Shown here: positions 17,411-25,761 of the stretch, piece after piece
Layout of the letters: each line of letters opens with the position of its first letter
How positions within the stretch are numbered: position 1 is the first letter of the stretch
Assembly (NCBI GenBank): GCA_964621785.1
Contig: CAZUPD010000017.1
Location: forward strand, 22,536 to 86,535
Length of the DNA stretch: 64,000 nucleotides
From: JACKDW01 sp964621785
GTDB lineage: Bacteria; Myxococcota_A; Polyangia; Nannocystales; Nannocystaceae
Direction of reading: 5' to 3'
The notes under the pieces: generated by a model
Seen by the model: the letters and a program-made list of their open reading frames with translations, nothing else
Told to the model about the DNA's origin: nothing
Databases searched by the model: none
Translations under genes and position numbers: made by a program

Positions 17411-18074
17411 AAGTTTGCGCCGCTCCAGCCTGCTCGAGGGCCTGCCGGCAGGCGGTCAGGGTGGCTCCTGTCGTTGTGACATCGTCGAGAACCAAGATTC
17501 GCGCGTTTTGCACCTGCTTTTGAAATCGCTTCGGCACACAAAAAGCAGACGCGACATTGGCGAGACGATCACCCGCCGGAAGATCCGTTTGTGGACGGGT
17601 TGCCCGGGTTCGGCGCAAAATCCGCGGATGGAGCGCAATGGTGTGTCCCCGGCTGCGCAGAAGCCGGGCCGCGAACCGAGCGAGGACTTCGGCCTGGTTG
17701 AAGCCCCGCAACAAAAACCTTCGCGGGTGGAGGGGGACCGGCACGACAAAGGACCACCTGTAGGTCCAAACAGGTGACCGAACCAACAGGTGTGCAAGTG
17801 GGCCGGCCAAACTCGTTTGCCCATGGAACTTGAGGTTGCGAACCGCCGACGCGACCGGGCCATCGTAGCCGTGGGTGGCCCAAAGGCCTCCCGAATGTTC
17901 AGAGCCAGGTGGCAGAGGGGACAGCTCGAGGCGACAGCCTGTACATACGAACACGTCGTCCGGCGGATAGCTGGCGAGTAGTCGACCACATCCGAGGCAG
18001 GTATGGGGCCAAAAGAAATCTGTGAGGGCTGCGCCAAAGTCCCCCATTCGACCAACTGTTTGTTGCAGGAGCAT
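17379..18074 (-). CDS. comF: ComF-family phosphoribosyltransferase-like protein
   Basis: The product has 231 residues. An N-terminal zinc-finger-like part has CLGCGR and CTGCRLE. The phosphoribosyltransferase domain ends with LVLDDVTTTGATL, the PRPP-binding signature, and contains VVPVPLHPRRFLLRGFNQAE, typical of ComF/GntX. In naturally competent bacteria ComF helps handle incoming single-stranded DNA; elsewhere the role is unclear. It is the first gene of a four-gene minus-strand run (comF, smpB, unknown, AAA ATPase). Confidence 0.88.
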   Translation of the reverse strand: MLLQQTVGRMGDFGAALTDFFWPHTCLGCGRLLASYPPDDVFVCTGCRLELSPLPPGSEHSGGLWATHGYDGPVASAVRNLKFHGQTSLAGPLAHLLVRSPVWTYRWSFVVPVPLHPRRFLLRGFNQAEVLARFAARLLRSRGHTIALHPRILRRTRATRPQTDLPAGDRLANVASAFCVPKRFQKQVQNARILVLDDVTTTGATLTACRQALEQAGAAQTCGLALLRALP

Positions 18075-18239
18075 GTTGTCCGCAGTCGGTCACGAGCCCT
18101 CCGTGTTGCAGGCAACTTCCGTGCAACAGGTTTCACGTCACGGCGACTTAATTGTGTCTACACCGAAGATGGGATCTCGATGAGATCTCTAACCCCTAGC
18201 AAATCCGGCGATTAGATGGGAATCGTCCATGCGAAACAA

Positions 18240-18412
18240 GGAAAAACTCGTTTGTACGCGCATCCAAATTCACAGATTTTCATTTGAGATTTCAAATAGA
18301 TAAATTTCAAATTGTCACTTTGGCCGAGATTTCGTCATTTTTTTGCAGCTACAGCAATTCCACGTGCATTTTTGGTGGTTTGCGTGCACAACTAAAGACA
18401 GGAGGCTGAACC
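18240..18412 (+). promoter_or_regulatory. AT-rich promoter region with repeats before the hotdog gene
   Basis: The 338-bp gap between comF and the gene at 18413 is clearly AT-rich from about 18255 to 18360. It contains ATTTGAGATTTCAAAT, an inverted repeat with 6-bp arms, a second ATTTCAAAT shortly after it, and a TGYANNTRCA palindrome at 18344-18353. A GGAGG ribosome site at 18401-18405 fixes the start at 18413. A regulator is likely to bind here; which one is unknown. Confidence 0.5.
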
Positions 18413-18892
18413 ATGATGATAAGTGATCTCGGATCTCTCCGCATCGGCCAAGTCTTGACGACCAACGATTTCCAGGTAACGCGCGCAGATCTCAATGCAC
18501 ATGTCGAGCGCAGCTTCTTGGGAAACGTGCTCGGCTGTTGTGAAGAACAGCTGTCGACAGCTTCAAATGTAGGTGGCATCCAGGTTGGTGTGCCATGGGG
18601 GTTGGTATGTCCGACGGACGTCGTCGTTGGCCGGGCGGTTGCCATGTTGCAAGGATGTGACAGCGCTCGGACACTCACCATCGAAGAGCACGCGATTAGC
18701 AATATCCGGGTCCTGGGGTCTCCGATGGTTGGCGAGCCGTTGGCCGCAGCCGCCTCGGTCCGGTTTCGAAGTCAGGCCCGCGATGGTGCGGACTATTTGA
18801 CACTCGATGTCACGATCCACCGCCCCGGGGGGGTGGCGCTCATCTGTTTTGAGCTCGGATGGAGCGTACAGCCGCAACTCGACGCCGCCTGA
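18413..18892 (+). CDS. Hotdog-fold protein, possibly MaoC-like dehydratase
   Basis: The product has 159 residues. The opening LRIGQVLTTNDFQVTRADL resembles the start of MaoC-type R-specific enoyl-CoA hydratases and related hotdog proteins, and the alternating strand pattern with NIRVLGSPMVGEPLAAAASVRF fits the second half of that fold. The Asp/His catalytic pair of true hydratases is not obvious, so the activity is uncertain. The start has an excellent ribosome site. A terminator at 18913-18934 follows, so it is a single-gene unit under its own AT-rich promoter. Confidence 0.55.
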   Translation: MMISDLGSLRIGQVLTTNDFQVTRADLNAHVERSFLGNVLGCCEEQLSTASNVGGIQVGVPWGLVCPTDVVVGRAVAMLQGCDSARTLTIEEHAISNIRVLGSPMVGEPLAAAASVRFRSQARDGADYLTLDVTIHRPGGVALICFELGWSVQPQLDAA

Positions 18893-18912
18893 GGTGGGTC
18901 GAACATGCAAAG

Positions 18913-18934
18913 AAGCCGGGGGCTACCTCGGCTT
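18913..18934 (+). terminator. Hairpin after the hotdog gene
   Basis: A 9-bp stem (18913-18921 with 18926-18934, one G.T pair) closes a 4-base loop and is followed by T, 20 bp after the stop at 18892. The T-run is short. Confidence 0.6.
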
Positions 18935-19110
18935 TGCCAATTTCTGATGGAGTACAAGGTCCTGCGGGCACTCGGATCCGGTCGCTCGGTGTACAGGCAA
19001 AGATCGATTTCCCCCGACGTCGTGCCGGTTGGTCCGTTCCGTTCCGGCGCTCAGCGTACAGCCCATCGCCGCGTGATTGGGTCTCGGGTCAGCTCGGTCT
19101 ACAAACGCAA

Positions 19111-19132
19111 AAGCCGGGGCGGGCCCCGGCTT
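19111..19132 (-). terminator. Strong GC hairpin terminator for the Lys/Ala-repeat gene
   Basis: Ten-base arms AAGCCGGGGC and GCCCCGGCTT face each other around GG. On the minus strand the stem is followed by TTTTGCG and lies 26 bp beyond the stop of the gene at 19159-20175. Confidence 0.75.
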
Positions 19133-19158
19133 GTGCGTCCGTTGTGGTCGGTCAGGTA

Positions 19159-20175
19159 CTAGAAGCGGACCGTGACCACCGTTCCCTGTTGTGCGGTTCG
19201 GACCTTGGGGAACGTTGATGCTGCAAGTTCCTTGGCCACACATTGGCCGAGTTGGGTCCCCGCGGCATTGCCGATGGCGTTAGATTTGAGCACGGATCCG
19301 GTCGCGCCGGCGATGGACAGCTTCACCTGAAGTTTACTCCCCGGAGTCGCCAGTCGGGCACACTCGCGCTCGGCAGCCTTCTTGGTCGCAGACGTCCCCT
19401 GCTTGAGCTGTTGAAGGCTCAGCTTGTTCGGCAACTCGGGGGCCTCGGGCACCTGTGGTTTGCTCGCCTTCGGAGCGGAGGGCTCCCGGCAGCTATCGGG
19501 GTTGAGCAGACATTCCACCGACATGGACTTTGGCAAGGATTCGGATTGTTTCACCGGCGCCGGCTGGGCTTCCTTGGCGGCGGGCTTCGGGGGCGCGGCA
19601 GGGGCCTTGGTCGAGCTCGTTTTAGCCTTAGCCTTGGCCTTGGCCTTGGCCTTGGCCTTGGACTTGGCCCGCTTGCGCGTTTTCGGTGACTCTACAACAT
19701 CCTCAGTGTCGTCGAGAATCACGGTGTCGTCCTCGTCCTCGGAAGCGGACTCGGGGGCGTCAGGCATTGCCCGCGTCTCGTAGTCGTCCACATCGATACT
19801 TGCGACTGCAAGTGTCTGCGCCGGTGGAGGCGTACTGGGCAAACGATCCCATCCGATGTGGGCGGTCATCGATGCGATCCCGAGGGCGAACATTCCGACG
19901 ACCGCGTGAAGCAAGCCTTTGGATTGTCCGGGAAGCTCGTCGGAGACGACTGGTGCTCCGACCAATGTATAAGCAGCGGAAGGCTGGCGGGCCGGCGGTT
20001 CGGCGACTGTCTCGGCCGGCAGATCGGTGACCGCGAGGTACCCCGAACTTTCGCTGCGAGGGTGGGCTGCGCAGCCATGGTTGCGGATGCGGAGCGAAGT
20101 CATCGAGAAGAGGGCGGACTCCTCGTTGCGTGCGCCGAAGAACGTCCGGACCTGGGAAATTGCTGCGTGGCTCAT
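19159..20175 (-). CDS. Membrane-anchored Lys/Ala-repeat protein with TonB/AgmX-like C-terminal domain
   Basis: The product has 338 residues from the ATG at 20175, chosen because AGGAG lies 9 bp upstream; the ATG at 20199 has none. A single hydrophobic helix is found at about 90-110 (AVVGMFALGIASM). Then come an acidic stretch, a KAKAKA repeat (about 165-185) and a Pro/Ala/Lys linker. The last 90 residues (KLSLQQL to VVTVRF) look like the small alpha/beta domain at the C-terminus of myxobacterial AgmX-type and TonB-like proteins. It is probably anchored in the inner membrane and spans the periplasm. Confidence in the domain call is moderate. Confidence 0.65.
   Translation of the reverse strand: MSHAAISQVRTFFGARNEESALFSMTSLRIRNHGCAAHPRSESSGYLAVTDLPAETVAEPPARQPSAAYTLVGAPVVSDELPGQSKGLLHAVVGMFALGIASMTAHIGWDRLPSTPPPAQTLAVASIDVDDYETRAMPDAPESASEDEDDTVILDDTEDVVESPKTRKRAKSKAKAKAKAKAKAKTSSTKAPAAPPKPAAKEAQPAPVKQSESLPKSMSVECLLNPDSCREPSAPKASKPQVPEAPELPNKLSLQQLKQGTSATKKAAERECARLATPGSKLQVKLSIAGATGSVLKSNAIGNAAGTQLGQCVAKELAASTFPKVRTAQQGTVVTVRF
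19622..19669. repeat. Hexanucleotide tandem repeat TTGGCC
   Basis: Eight consecutive 6-bp units (two TTAGCC, four TTGGCC, one TTGGAC, one TTGGCC) encode the Lys-Ala repeat of the gene at 19159-20175. The unit length keeps frame, so changes in copy number would only lengthen or shorten the periplasmic spacer. Confidence 0.9.
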
Positions 20176-20612
20176 GGTGTAGGTCTCCTGTGGCTTCACC
20201 GAAAAACCGCGTTTGGCGGGGTTTCAGTGGAGTTTTAGTGGGCGGGCGGACTGGGTCATTCCAGGGCCCGTGTTCGCATTCCCCCACACAGACGGCCGAG
20301 TCTTGAGCAGATTTTGTGAGAAGACCCATGTTTGCAACGGGCTTACGCATCAGTTGCAAATCTTCCGGACGGTGGGCCGAAAAACTCCAAAATCCTGGTT
20401 TTTCAGCTGAAATGTTCGTTTTTCGGGAGCGATTTTGGTTGCGGCGCGTGTGTTGCGCGATTGACATTTTAGTATGGGGAAAATTTGTATGTGCACTATC
20501 CTCTTGAGAAGCGGCTTGAGGCCGACCGGGTCACATCGTCGCAACGACGTGAGCTTCTCCCCTAAAACACGATATCCCAGAGCGAGTGGGCGACGTAGAC
20601 TGCCCACAGACC
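20176..20612. other. Divergent intergenic region with promoter-like TTGACA and palindrome
   Basis: About 437 bp between the Lys/Ala-repeat gene and phoD-like gene. TTGACA at 20461-20466 is followed 18 bp later by TTGTAT; this may be the promoter of the phoD-like gene, and the palindrome TGTATGTGCA (20486-20495) overlaps the presumed -10 box. CCAAAATC and GATTTTGG arms lie at about 20389 and 20439. A stretch around 20372-20403 resembles 55788-55818 (see findings). Confidence 0.5.
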
Positions 20613-22265
20613 ATGACGATTACGCGACGAGAACTGATGCGGCGAGCCGGCCAGATCGGGGTTGTCACCCTCGTGTCCGGTTGTGGCGATAAGGGTGAAG
20701 ATTCTGAATCCGCCTCGGACGTCGGGACCGAATCCGAATCGGATTCAGACTCCGAGACCGATTCTGAGACCGGGGGCGATGGCCTGCCGACCTACGATTA
20801 CGACGGCGAGCCTGGCCCCGAAGACCTCTTTCAGCACGGCGTAGCATCGGGTGATCCGCTGCCGGATGCGGTGATTTTATGGACGCGCGTGACCGGGGCG
20901 CAAACCGACGAGGTCGAAGCTTTCTACGAAATCGCAGTCGACCCGGAGTTTGAGCAGCGTGTTGCGGCCGACTACGTGATGACAAACGCGTCCCGCGACT
21001 ATACTGTCAAAATTGATCCGCGCGGACTCGATGCAGGTACAACCTATTACTACCGTTTTGCGTCGCTCGGACGCTGGTCTCCGGTTGGGCGCACACGGAC
21101 GGCTCCAGAGGGGAGTGTCGATCGTTTGCGATTTGCCGTGCTCTCCTGTGCGAGTCTCGCCCACGGCTATTTCCACGCCTATGGGTACGTGGCGAATCGG
21201 ACAGATCTAGACTTTGTCGTCCACCTCGGCGACTACATCTACGAGTACGGCGACGGTGAATACGGCGATGTCCGGACCTACGAACCTTCCCACGAGATCA
21301 AAACCCTCGACGACTACCGCACCCGGTATGCCCAGTACCGACGGGAGTCACAGTTGCAGGAGCTCCACCGCCAGCATCCGATGATCGCGGTGTGGGACGA
21401 CCACGAGATCGCGGACAATGCCTATACAACCGGTGCTGTCAATCACTCCGACGACGAGGGCGACTGGGAGACCCGTAAGCAAATCGCCTACCAAGTCTAC
21501 ACCGAGTGGATGCCGATCCGTGAGCAGGACAATGGAGAGATTTACCGCTCGCTGCGCTATGGAGACCTCCTCGATCTGATCATGCTCGATACTCGGATCA
21601 CAGGTCGCGATGAAATTGTAAGTGCAAGCGATACCGAGGGGCTCGCCGATCCAGACCGCCAGCTGTTGGGTGAGGAGCAAGAACAATGGCTCTACAACCA
21701 GTTGGAGACCTCGACGGCCAAGTGGCGTGTCCTCGGGCAACAGGTCATGTTGGGTCGCTGGCGGGGTCAGGGGGGGGCGGTGATCAACCCCGATCAATGG
21801 GATGGCTACCAGGCGGCCCAGGGGCGTTTTTTCCAGAATCTGCGCGACGGGGCGATCGATAACGTTGTCGTGCTGACCGGCGACATTCACAGTTTTTGGG
21901 CGACCGATCTGACCGACGACCCCGACTACGATCCCGGGACCGGAGATGGTTCGCTCGCGGTTGAGTTCATTACCTCATCGGTCACTTCGCCGACGCTGCA
22001 GGGCGGGCAGGGATTTTTGGACCTCGTCTTGGCCAACAGCCCCACGATTCGCTGGGCCGATATGGCCAATCAGGGCTACTTACTCATCGACCTCGACCAC
22101 AACCGGGTCCAGGGGGACTTCTTTGCCGTGCTCGGCGTGACGCAACCGACCGTGGCTTCGGAGATGTATCTCCAGTCATATGTCAGCTCGGACGGTGCCA
22201 ACCGACTAACTGCGGCTAATGATCCCGCACCTCCGCACCCGCAGTCACCCGCTCCGGCGCCCTGA
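20613..22265 (+). CDS. PhoD-like alkaline phosphatase/phosphodiesterase, exported
   Basis: The product has 550 residues from the ATG at 20613. The N-terminus TRRELMRRAG with a hydrophobic stretch and LVSGC fits a Tat-type lipoprotein signal. A Ser/Glu/Asp linker (about 30-60) follows, then the PhoD N-terminal domain (FQHGVASGDPLPDAVILWTRV) and the metallophosphatase domain: LSCAS, VVHLGDYIYEYG, AVWDDHEIADN and LTGDIHSFWATD carry the metal ligands. PhoD enzymes release phosphate from phosphodiesters or monoesters using Ca/Fe. The sulfotransferase-like gene starts 10 bp after the stop, suggesting one transcript. Confidence 0.88.
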   Translation: MTITRRELMRRAGQIGVVTLVSGCGDKGEDSESASDVGTESESDSDSETDSETGGDGLPTYDYDGEPGPEDLFQHGVASGDPLPDAVILWTRVTGAQTDEVEAFYEIAVDPEFEQRVAADYVMTNASRDYTVKIDPRGLDAGTTYYYRFASLGRWSPVGRTRTAPEGSVDRLRFAVLSCASLAHGYFHAYGYVANRTDLDFVVHLGDYIYEYGDGEYGDVRTYEPSHEIKTLDDYRTRYAQYRRESQLQELHRQHPMIAVWDDHEIADNAYTTGAVNHSDDEGDWETRKQIAYQVYTEWMPIREQDNGEIYRSLRYGDLLDLIMLDTRITGRDEIVSASDTEGLADPDRQLLGEEQEQWLYNQLETSTAKWRVLGQQVMLGRWRGQGGAVINPDQWDGYQAAQGRFFQNLRDGAIDNVVVLTGDIHSFWATDLTDDPDYDPGTGDGSLAVEFITSSVTSPTLQGGQGFLDLVLANSPTIRWADMANQGYLLIDLDHNRVQGDFFAVLGVTQPTVASEMYLQSYVSSDGANRLTAANDPAPPHPQSPAPAP

Positions 22266-22275
22266 GTTTCGTTGT

Positions 22276-23154
22276 ATGATCATCGTCAGCGGGACCAAGC
22301 GCTCCGGGACGTCGATGTGGATGCAGATCCTGCAGGCTGCGGGATACCCGATCATCGGTGAGGCGTTCCCACTCGGATGGCGCAACAATCTCGCAGCGGC
22401 CAATCCCCGGGGGTTTTTCGAGTCTCGCCTGCGCAACGGGATCTACTATCGCACCAACCCAAATCCAGAGACGGGCACGTTTTTGTTTCCCGCAGATGTC
22501 GAACGCCACGTCGTCAAGGTGTTTCTCCCGGGATTGATCCGCAGCGACATGGCCTACATCGGACACGTGATCGCAGCGATTCGCCCGTGGCGTGAATACG
22601 TCGCCTCGGTCCGGCGTTTGCAGGCGATTGAAGCAGACGCGCGAGCACCTGGTGCCAAGCAACCTCTGTATATGCATCCTGCCTTGGAATGGTGGGCGGA
22701 GATGTTTGCTCTCATCTGTGATGTCTCCACCCGTAGATATTCTGTGCATGTACAGAGTTATGGCGGGCTGTTGGCTGACCCTCGCACCGTGATTCGCCGC
22801 GTACTCGATTGGCTCGGCGGAGGAGAGCTCGAACCAGCGGTTGCGGCGGTCAATGTACGGTTGCGGACCCAGGATGGTGGGAGGATCGATCCAAAGGATG
22901 CGTTCGATCCCGAGGTCGCCGAGGTCAGTGACAAGATCTACGCGTGCCTCCACGCTGGACAGGCGTTGGACCCGGCATTGCTCGCCCGGATGAACGAGGT
23001 CAACGACCAACTCAAGCCGCGGATCCGGGCCGAGTTCGAATCTGTCCGACGAGATAGGTTGCTGCGTCGAGGTCAAGCCGTGCTGCCCGCAGCATCCTCC
23101 GACTTTGATTTGATGGAAGGGATCGAGTCGGTCTACTCGGACACATCTTCGTAG
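22276..23154 (+). CDS. Sulfotransferase-like P-loop protein
   Basis: The product has 292 residues from the ATG at 22276. It opens with MIIVSGTKRSGTSMWMQIL, the PAPS 5'-phosphosulfate loop of sulfotransferases, and later has a region with RPWREYVASVRRL, in the place of the 3'-phosphate binding segment, and RVLDWLGGG. The acceptor is unknown. It begins 10 bp after the phoD-like gene. Its last 22 bp overlap the 3' end of the convergent Cys-rich lipoprotein gene. Two palindrome copies lie only 78 bp apart here (22667 and 22745), the closest pair in the window. Confidence 0.75.
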   Translation: MIIVSGTKRSGTSMWMQILQAAGYPIIGEAFPLGWRNNLAAANPRGFFESRLRNGIYYRTNPNPETGTFLFPADVERHVVKVFLPGLIRSDMAYIGHVIAAIRPWREYVASVRRLQAIEADARAPGAKQPLYMHPALEWWAEMFALICDVSTRRYSVHVQSYGGLLADPRTVIRRVLDWLGGGELEPAVAAVNVRLRTQDGGRIDPKDAFDPEVAEVSDKIYACLHAGQALDPALLARMNEVNDQLKPRIRAEFESVRRDRLLRRGQAVLPAASSDFDLMEGIESVYSDTSS

Positions 23155-23507
23155 TCGGCGAAATCACAGCTTTCCGTCACTTCCGCGTACTCCGTGGTAC
23201 AGGGGGTCGTCTCGATGTCTCCGTCACATGTATACTCGTCGGCAATGCAGGCGTAGAAGCGGAGGAAGGCATCGGCACAGGTGCTCGAATAGTGCATCTC
23301 GACCATCTCGAAATACTGTGTGTAGTAGGTGACGCAATATTCTTCATACGTCATGCCGTCGATCATTTCCGTCGCGTATTCCGGAAAGCACGAGACGAAC
23401 TTCATGCACAGATCCTCGGCGACATTTTCGGGTGTCGGCCCACAGGCCGCCGCACTGGTGAGGGAGAGGCACAGTGGCGCGAGCATGGGGATTCGATGCT
23501 TGAGCAT
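23133..23507 (-). CDS. Small Cys-rich lipoprotein
   Basis: The product has 124 residues. A signal sequence ends in a lipobox-like SAAACG (Cys about 22). The mature part is short, acidic and contains seven to eight Cys, spaced like disulfide pairs (DLCMKFVSC, YCVTYY, TCADAF, ACIADEYTC, PCTTEY, SCDF). Such small Cys-rich lipoproteins are abundant in myxobacteria; no function is known to me. It is convergent with, and overlaps by 22 bp, the sulfotransferase-like gene. Confidence 0.7.
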   Translation of the reverse strand: MLKHRIPMLAPLCLSLTSAAACGPTPENVAEDLCMKFVSCFPEYATEMIDGMTYEEYCVTYYTQYFEMVEMHYSSTCADAFLRFYACIADEYTCDGDIETTPCTTEYAEVTESCDFADYEDVSE

Positions 23508-23558
23508 GACAGGAGCAGCGTATCATCCGGTTCCCCACGTTGGCGAAGAAATCCGCTC

Positions 23559-25022
23559 TCACGTGTTTGCACGTCGGTGGAGCAGGTGCGGATCGGAGCG
23601 CTGCCAGCCGCCAAAATCCTGTTCGAGCATGCTGGCGACATGGATGGTCAGCGGGTCGTTGCCCCTGCGTCCGATGACCTGGACCGACAGTGGAAGCCCG
23701 TGCTTGTCAAAACCCATCGGCACGACCGTCGACGGAAACTCCATGACATTAAATAAACTTGTGCATACAAAATCAAACGGGGTCAGCAGCGGGCTGTAAT
23801 GTCGCGGTGCCGGGCGCGAATAGGGCGGGTGGAGCATGACGCCGCGCGGGCCTAAAATATCCTCGAGTTCACGTTGAAGTTTACGCCCGAGCTCGACTTT
23901 CTTTTGCAATGTACCGGGCATCAGGGCTGCAAGCTCGTCCGTCGCAGCGACCAAGAGGGCGGGGAACGTATGGTGCGAGCGTCCGAAGATCGATTTGATG
24001 AGTTCGCGGTAGACCTTGACCGCGGCTCCGTTGCCGAGCACCACGCTGTAACGCGTGCTCCCTGCGGTGTTCATCATGGCGCTCCAGATCTCAAACGCCT
24101 GCCGCATGTGGCGTACGTTGAGTTCACCGACCGTCGCACCCCGGGCGGCGAGGGCCTTGGTCGCGTCGCGGATGACCTGTCGATTTGCTCCGTTGACCCG
24201 CGTGCGGCCGTTGGACTCGACCGGGTAGACGGTGACGTCGTGGAGATCAATATTTGATGATACATCTAGATCCCAGGCCTTGCACACAGGATCGACGCCG
24301 TCCGGTCCCCGAAGTACCTCTAGAATCGGCAGCAGATCTTCGCAGCGTCGCGTCATGGGGCCACAGACGAGGTAGGCCGACAACTCGCCCTCGGCCTCGG
24401 GCCAAAACCCGGTGTTGGGCACCATCCGCCCGGTCGGTTTGTGCCCGGCGGTTCCGCAAAACGCAGCTGGGATCCGGATCGATCCCCCGACATCGGCACC
24501 GAGCCCAAATGCCACCCCTCCCGCAGAGATAATCGCCCCCTCGCCACCACTCGATCCCCCGGCACTGCGGTCGAGATTCCACGGATTGTGCGTGCGTCCA
24601 TACACCGTGTTGTAGGTTTCGAGCCACAAACCCCCTTCGGGAACGTTTGTCAGGCCGATGAGGATGGCCCCGGCCCGCCGCAGACGGACGATGATTTCGG
24701 CATCGTGCTCGGCCCGGATGTGGCGACGCGACCACACCCCACCGCTCAGCGGCATCCCTTCGACCGACACATATTCCTTGGCCGTGAACGGGAGGCCAAA
24801 AAGCGGGGGGAGGTCGTCGGAAGAACTGTGAGCGAGTTTCTGATCGGCCTTTTCAGCCTGCTCACGGGCCTTTTCGTAGCAGGTCGCGACCACGGCATTG
24901 ATCGGCGGATTGACCTGTTCAGTACGCTCGATATGACAGTTGACAACCTCGGATACAGACACCTGCCGGTCGCGGATCATGCGGGCGAGGTGCATCGCGG
25001 AAACGTCGAGAAGTTCGGACAC
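23559..25022 (-). CDS. Amidase-signature family amidase
   Basis: The product has 487 residues from a GTG at 25022, where VSELLDVSAMHLARMIRDRQ matches the usual amidase start. The catalytic lysine is in GLPFTAKEY, and the Ser-cis-Ser-Lys triad is completed by SAGGSSGGEGA and GADVGGSIRIPAAFCG. These enzymes hydrolyse amides, including fatty-acid amides and aryl amides; which one cannot be told. A reading frame continues to 25700 but the extra 226 residues look random (shadow). It starts about 740 bp from the divergent histidine kinase. Confidence 0.85.
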   Translation of the reverse strand: MSELLDVSAMHLARMIRDRQVSVSEVVNCHIERTEQVNPPINAVVATCYEKAREQAEKADQKLAHSSSDDLPPLFGLPFTAKEYVSVEGMPLSGGVWSRRHIRAEHDAEIIVRLRRAGAILIGLTNVPEGGLWLETYNTVYGRTHNPWNLDRSAGGSSGGEGAIISAGGVAFGLGADVGGSIRIPAAFCGTAGHKPTGRMVPNTGFWPEAEGELSAYLVCGPMTRRCEDLLPILEVLRGPDGVDPVCKAWDLDVSSNIDLHDVTVYPVESNGRTRVNGANRQVIRDATKALAARGATVGELNVRHMRQAFEIWSAMMNTAGSTRYSVVLGNGAAVKVYRELIKSIFGRSHHTFPALLVAATDELAALMPGTLQKKVELGRKLQRELEDILGPRGVMLHPPYSRPAPRHYSPLLTPFDFVCTSLFNVMEFPSTVVPMGFDKHGLPLSVQVIGRRGNDPLTIHVASMLEQDFGGWQRSDPHLLHRRANT

Positions 25023-25761
25023 GCACCTATCGTACCTGCTTGCCGGCCAAAGTCTGTCGAAATGTCTCTGTGATCGCTTGCACGCACACGGAAGTCGAGA
25101 ACTCGGGGAACTCGGGGGTGAAGGTGCGCGCGCAAATCTCGCGTGACTGGTTCTGTCGCTGCGAACAGCTTTACTGAGCTCGCGCGCGAGAAATCGCCTG
25201 TGTGTTGGGTGTATCAACACACAGGGGGTGCGGGGTTGGCCCATCGTCTTTGTCCCATCCGGAAGCGAGTGGGGCGCGAGAAAACCCCAGACATCGGTCG
25301 TCGTATGTATTTTGGAGCACCTTCGCCCGCGCAGGAGTCGTGCAGAGCAGGTTGTCGGTTGCGATACACTGGCGACGAGGAGACTTCCCCGGTGAAATAT
25401 ACGTTCCAGCGCGTGTCGATACCTTCGCAACGTACTCGTGCCACGAGCGACGCCGCGTACACGAACGCAGGAGAAATCGGAATTGCCAAACCGACCGCCA
25501 TCGTCAACCGGGATGGGGGTGGTGAGGTCGACTCGAGGACGGTGGGGTGCGTAGCATTGCCTCGAGGACGGCGTCAGCCCCTCCGGCCGGTTAAGCCCGC
25601 GCGAGAGTGTCCTTCCACCCAACCTAGGCCCCCGATAATATTTGATACTACAACAGATGGCGCGATCGTTGTTCGCGCGGGGTGCGTTCACCCGGACCAT
25701 GTGTATCAGGCTTTGCCTGCCCTCGTAGCCCCACCCGTGTTGTGAGCGGGTCCCGTTTCAC
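25023..25761. other. Long intergenic region, no gene recognised
   Basis: About 740 bp between divergent genes. Reading frames here (for example 25143-25745 on plus) encode sequence with no family resemblance. TGTGTTG and CAACACA arms form an inverted repeat around 25201-25221, and CTCGAGGACGG occurs twice about 30 bp apart near 25533-25570. A less GC-rich patch lies at 25637-25662. Promoters of both flanking genes should be here. Confidence 0.45.

Noticed and set aside
25023..25700. N-terminal extension of the amidase frame (226 residues)
   Set aside because: Low-complexity Arg/Ser/Pro sequence with no amidase resemblance; GTG at 25022 fits the family start.
25143..25745. A 200-codon plus-strand frame before the histidine kinase
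   Set aside because: No family resemblance; it is best explained as chance in GC-rich DNA.
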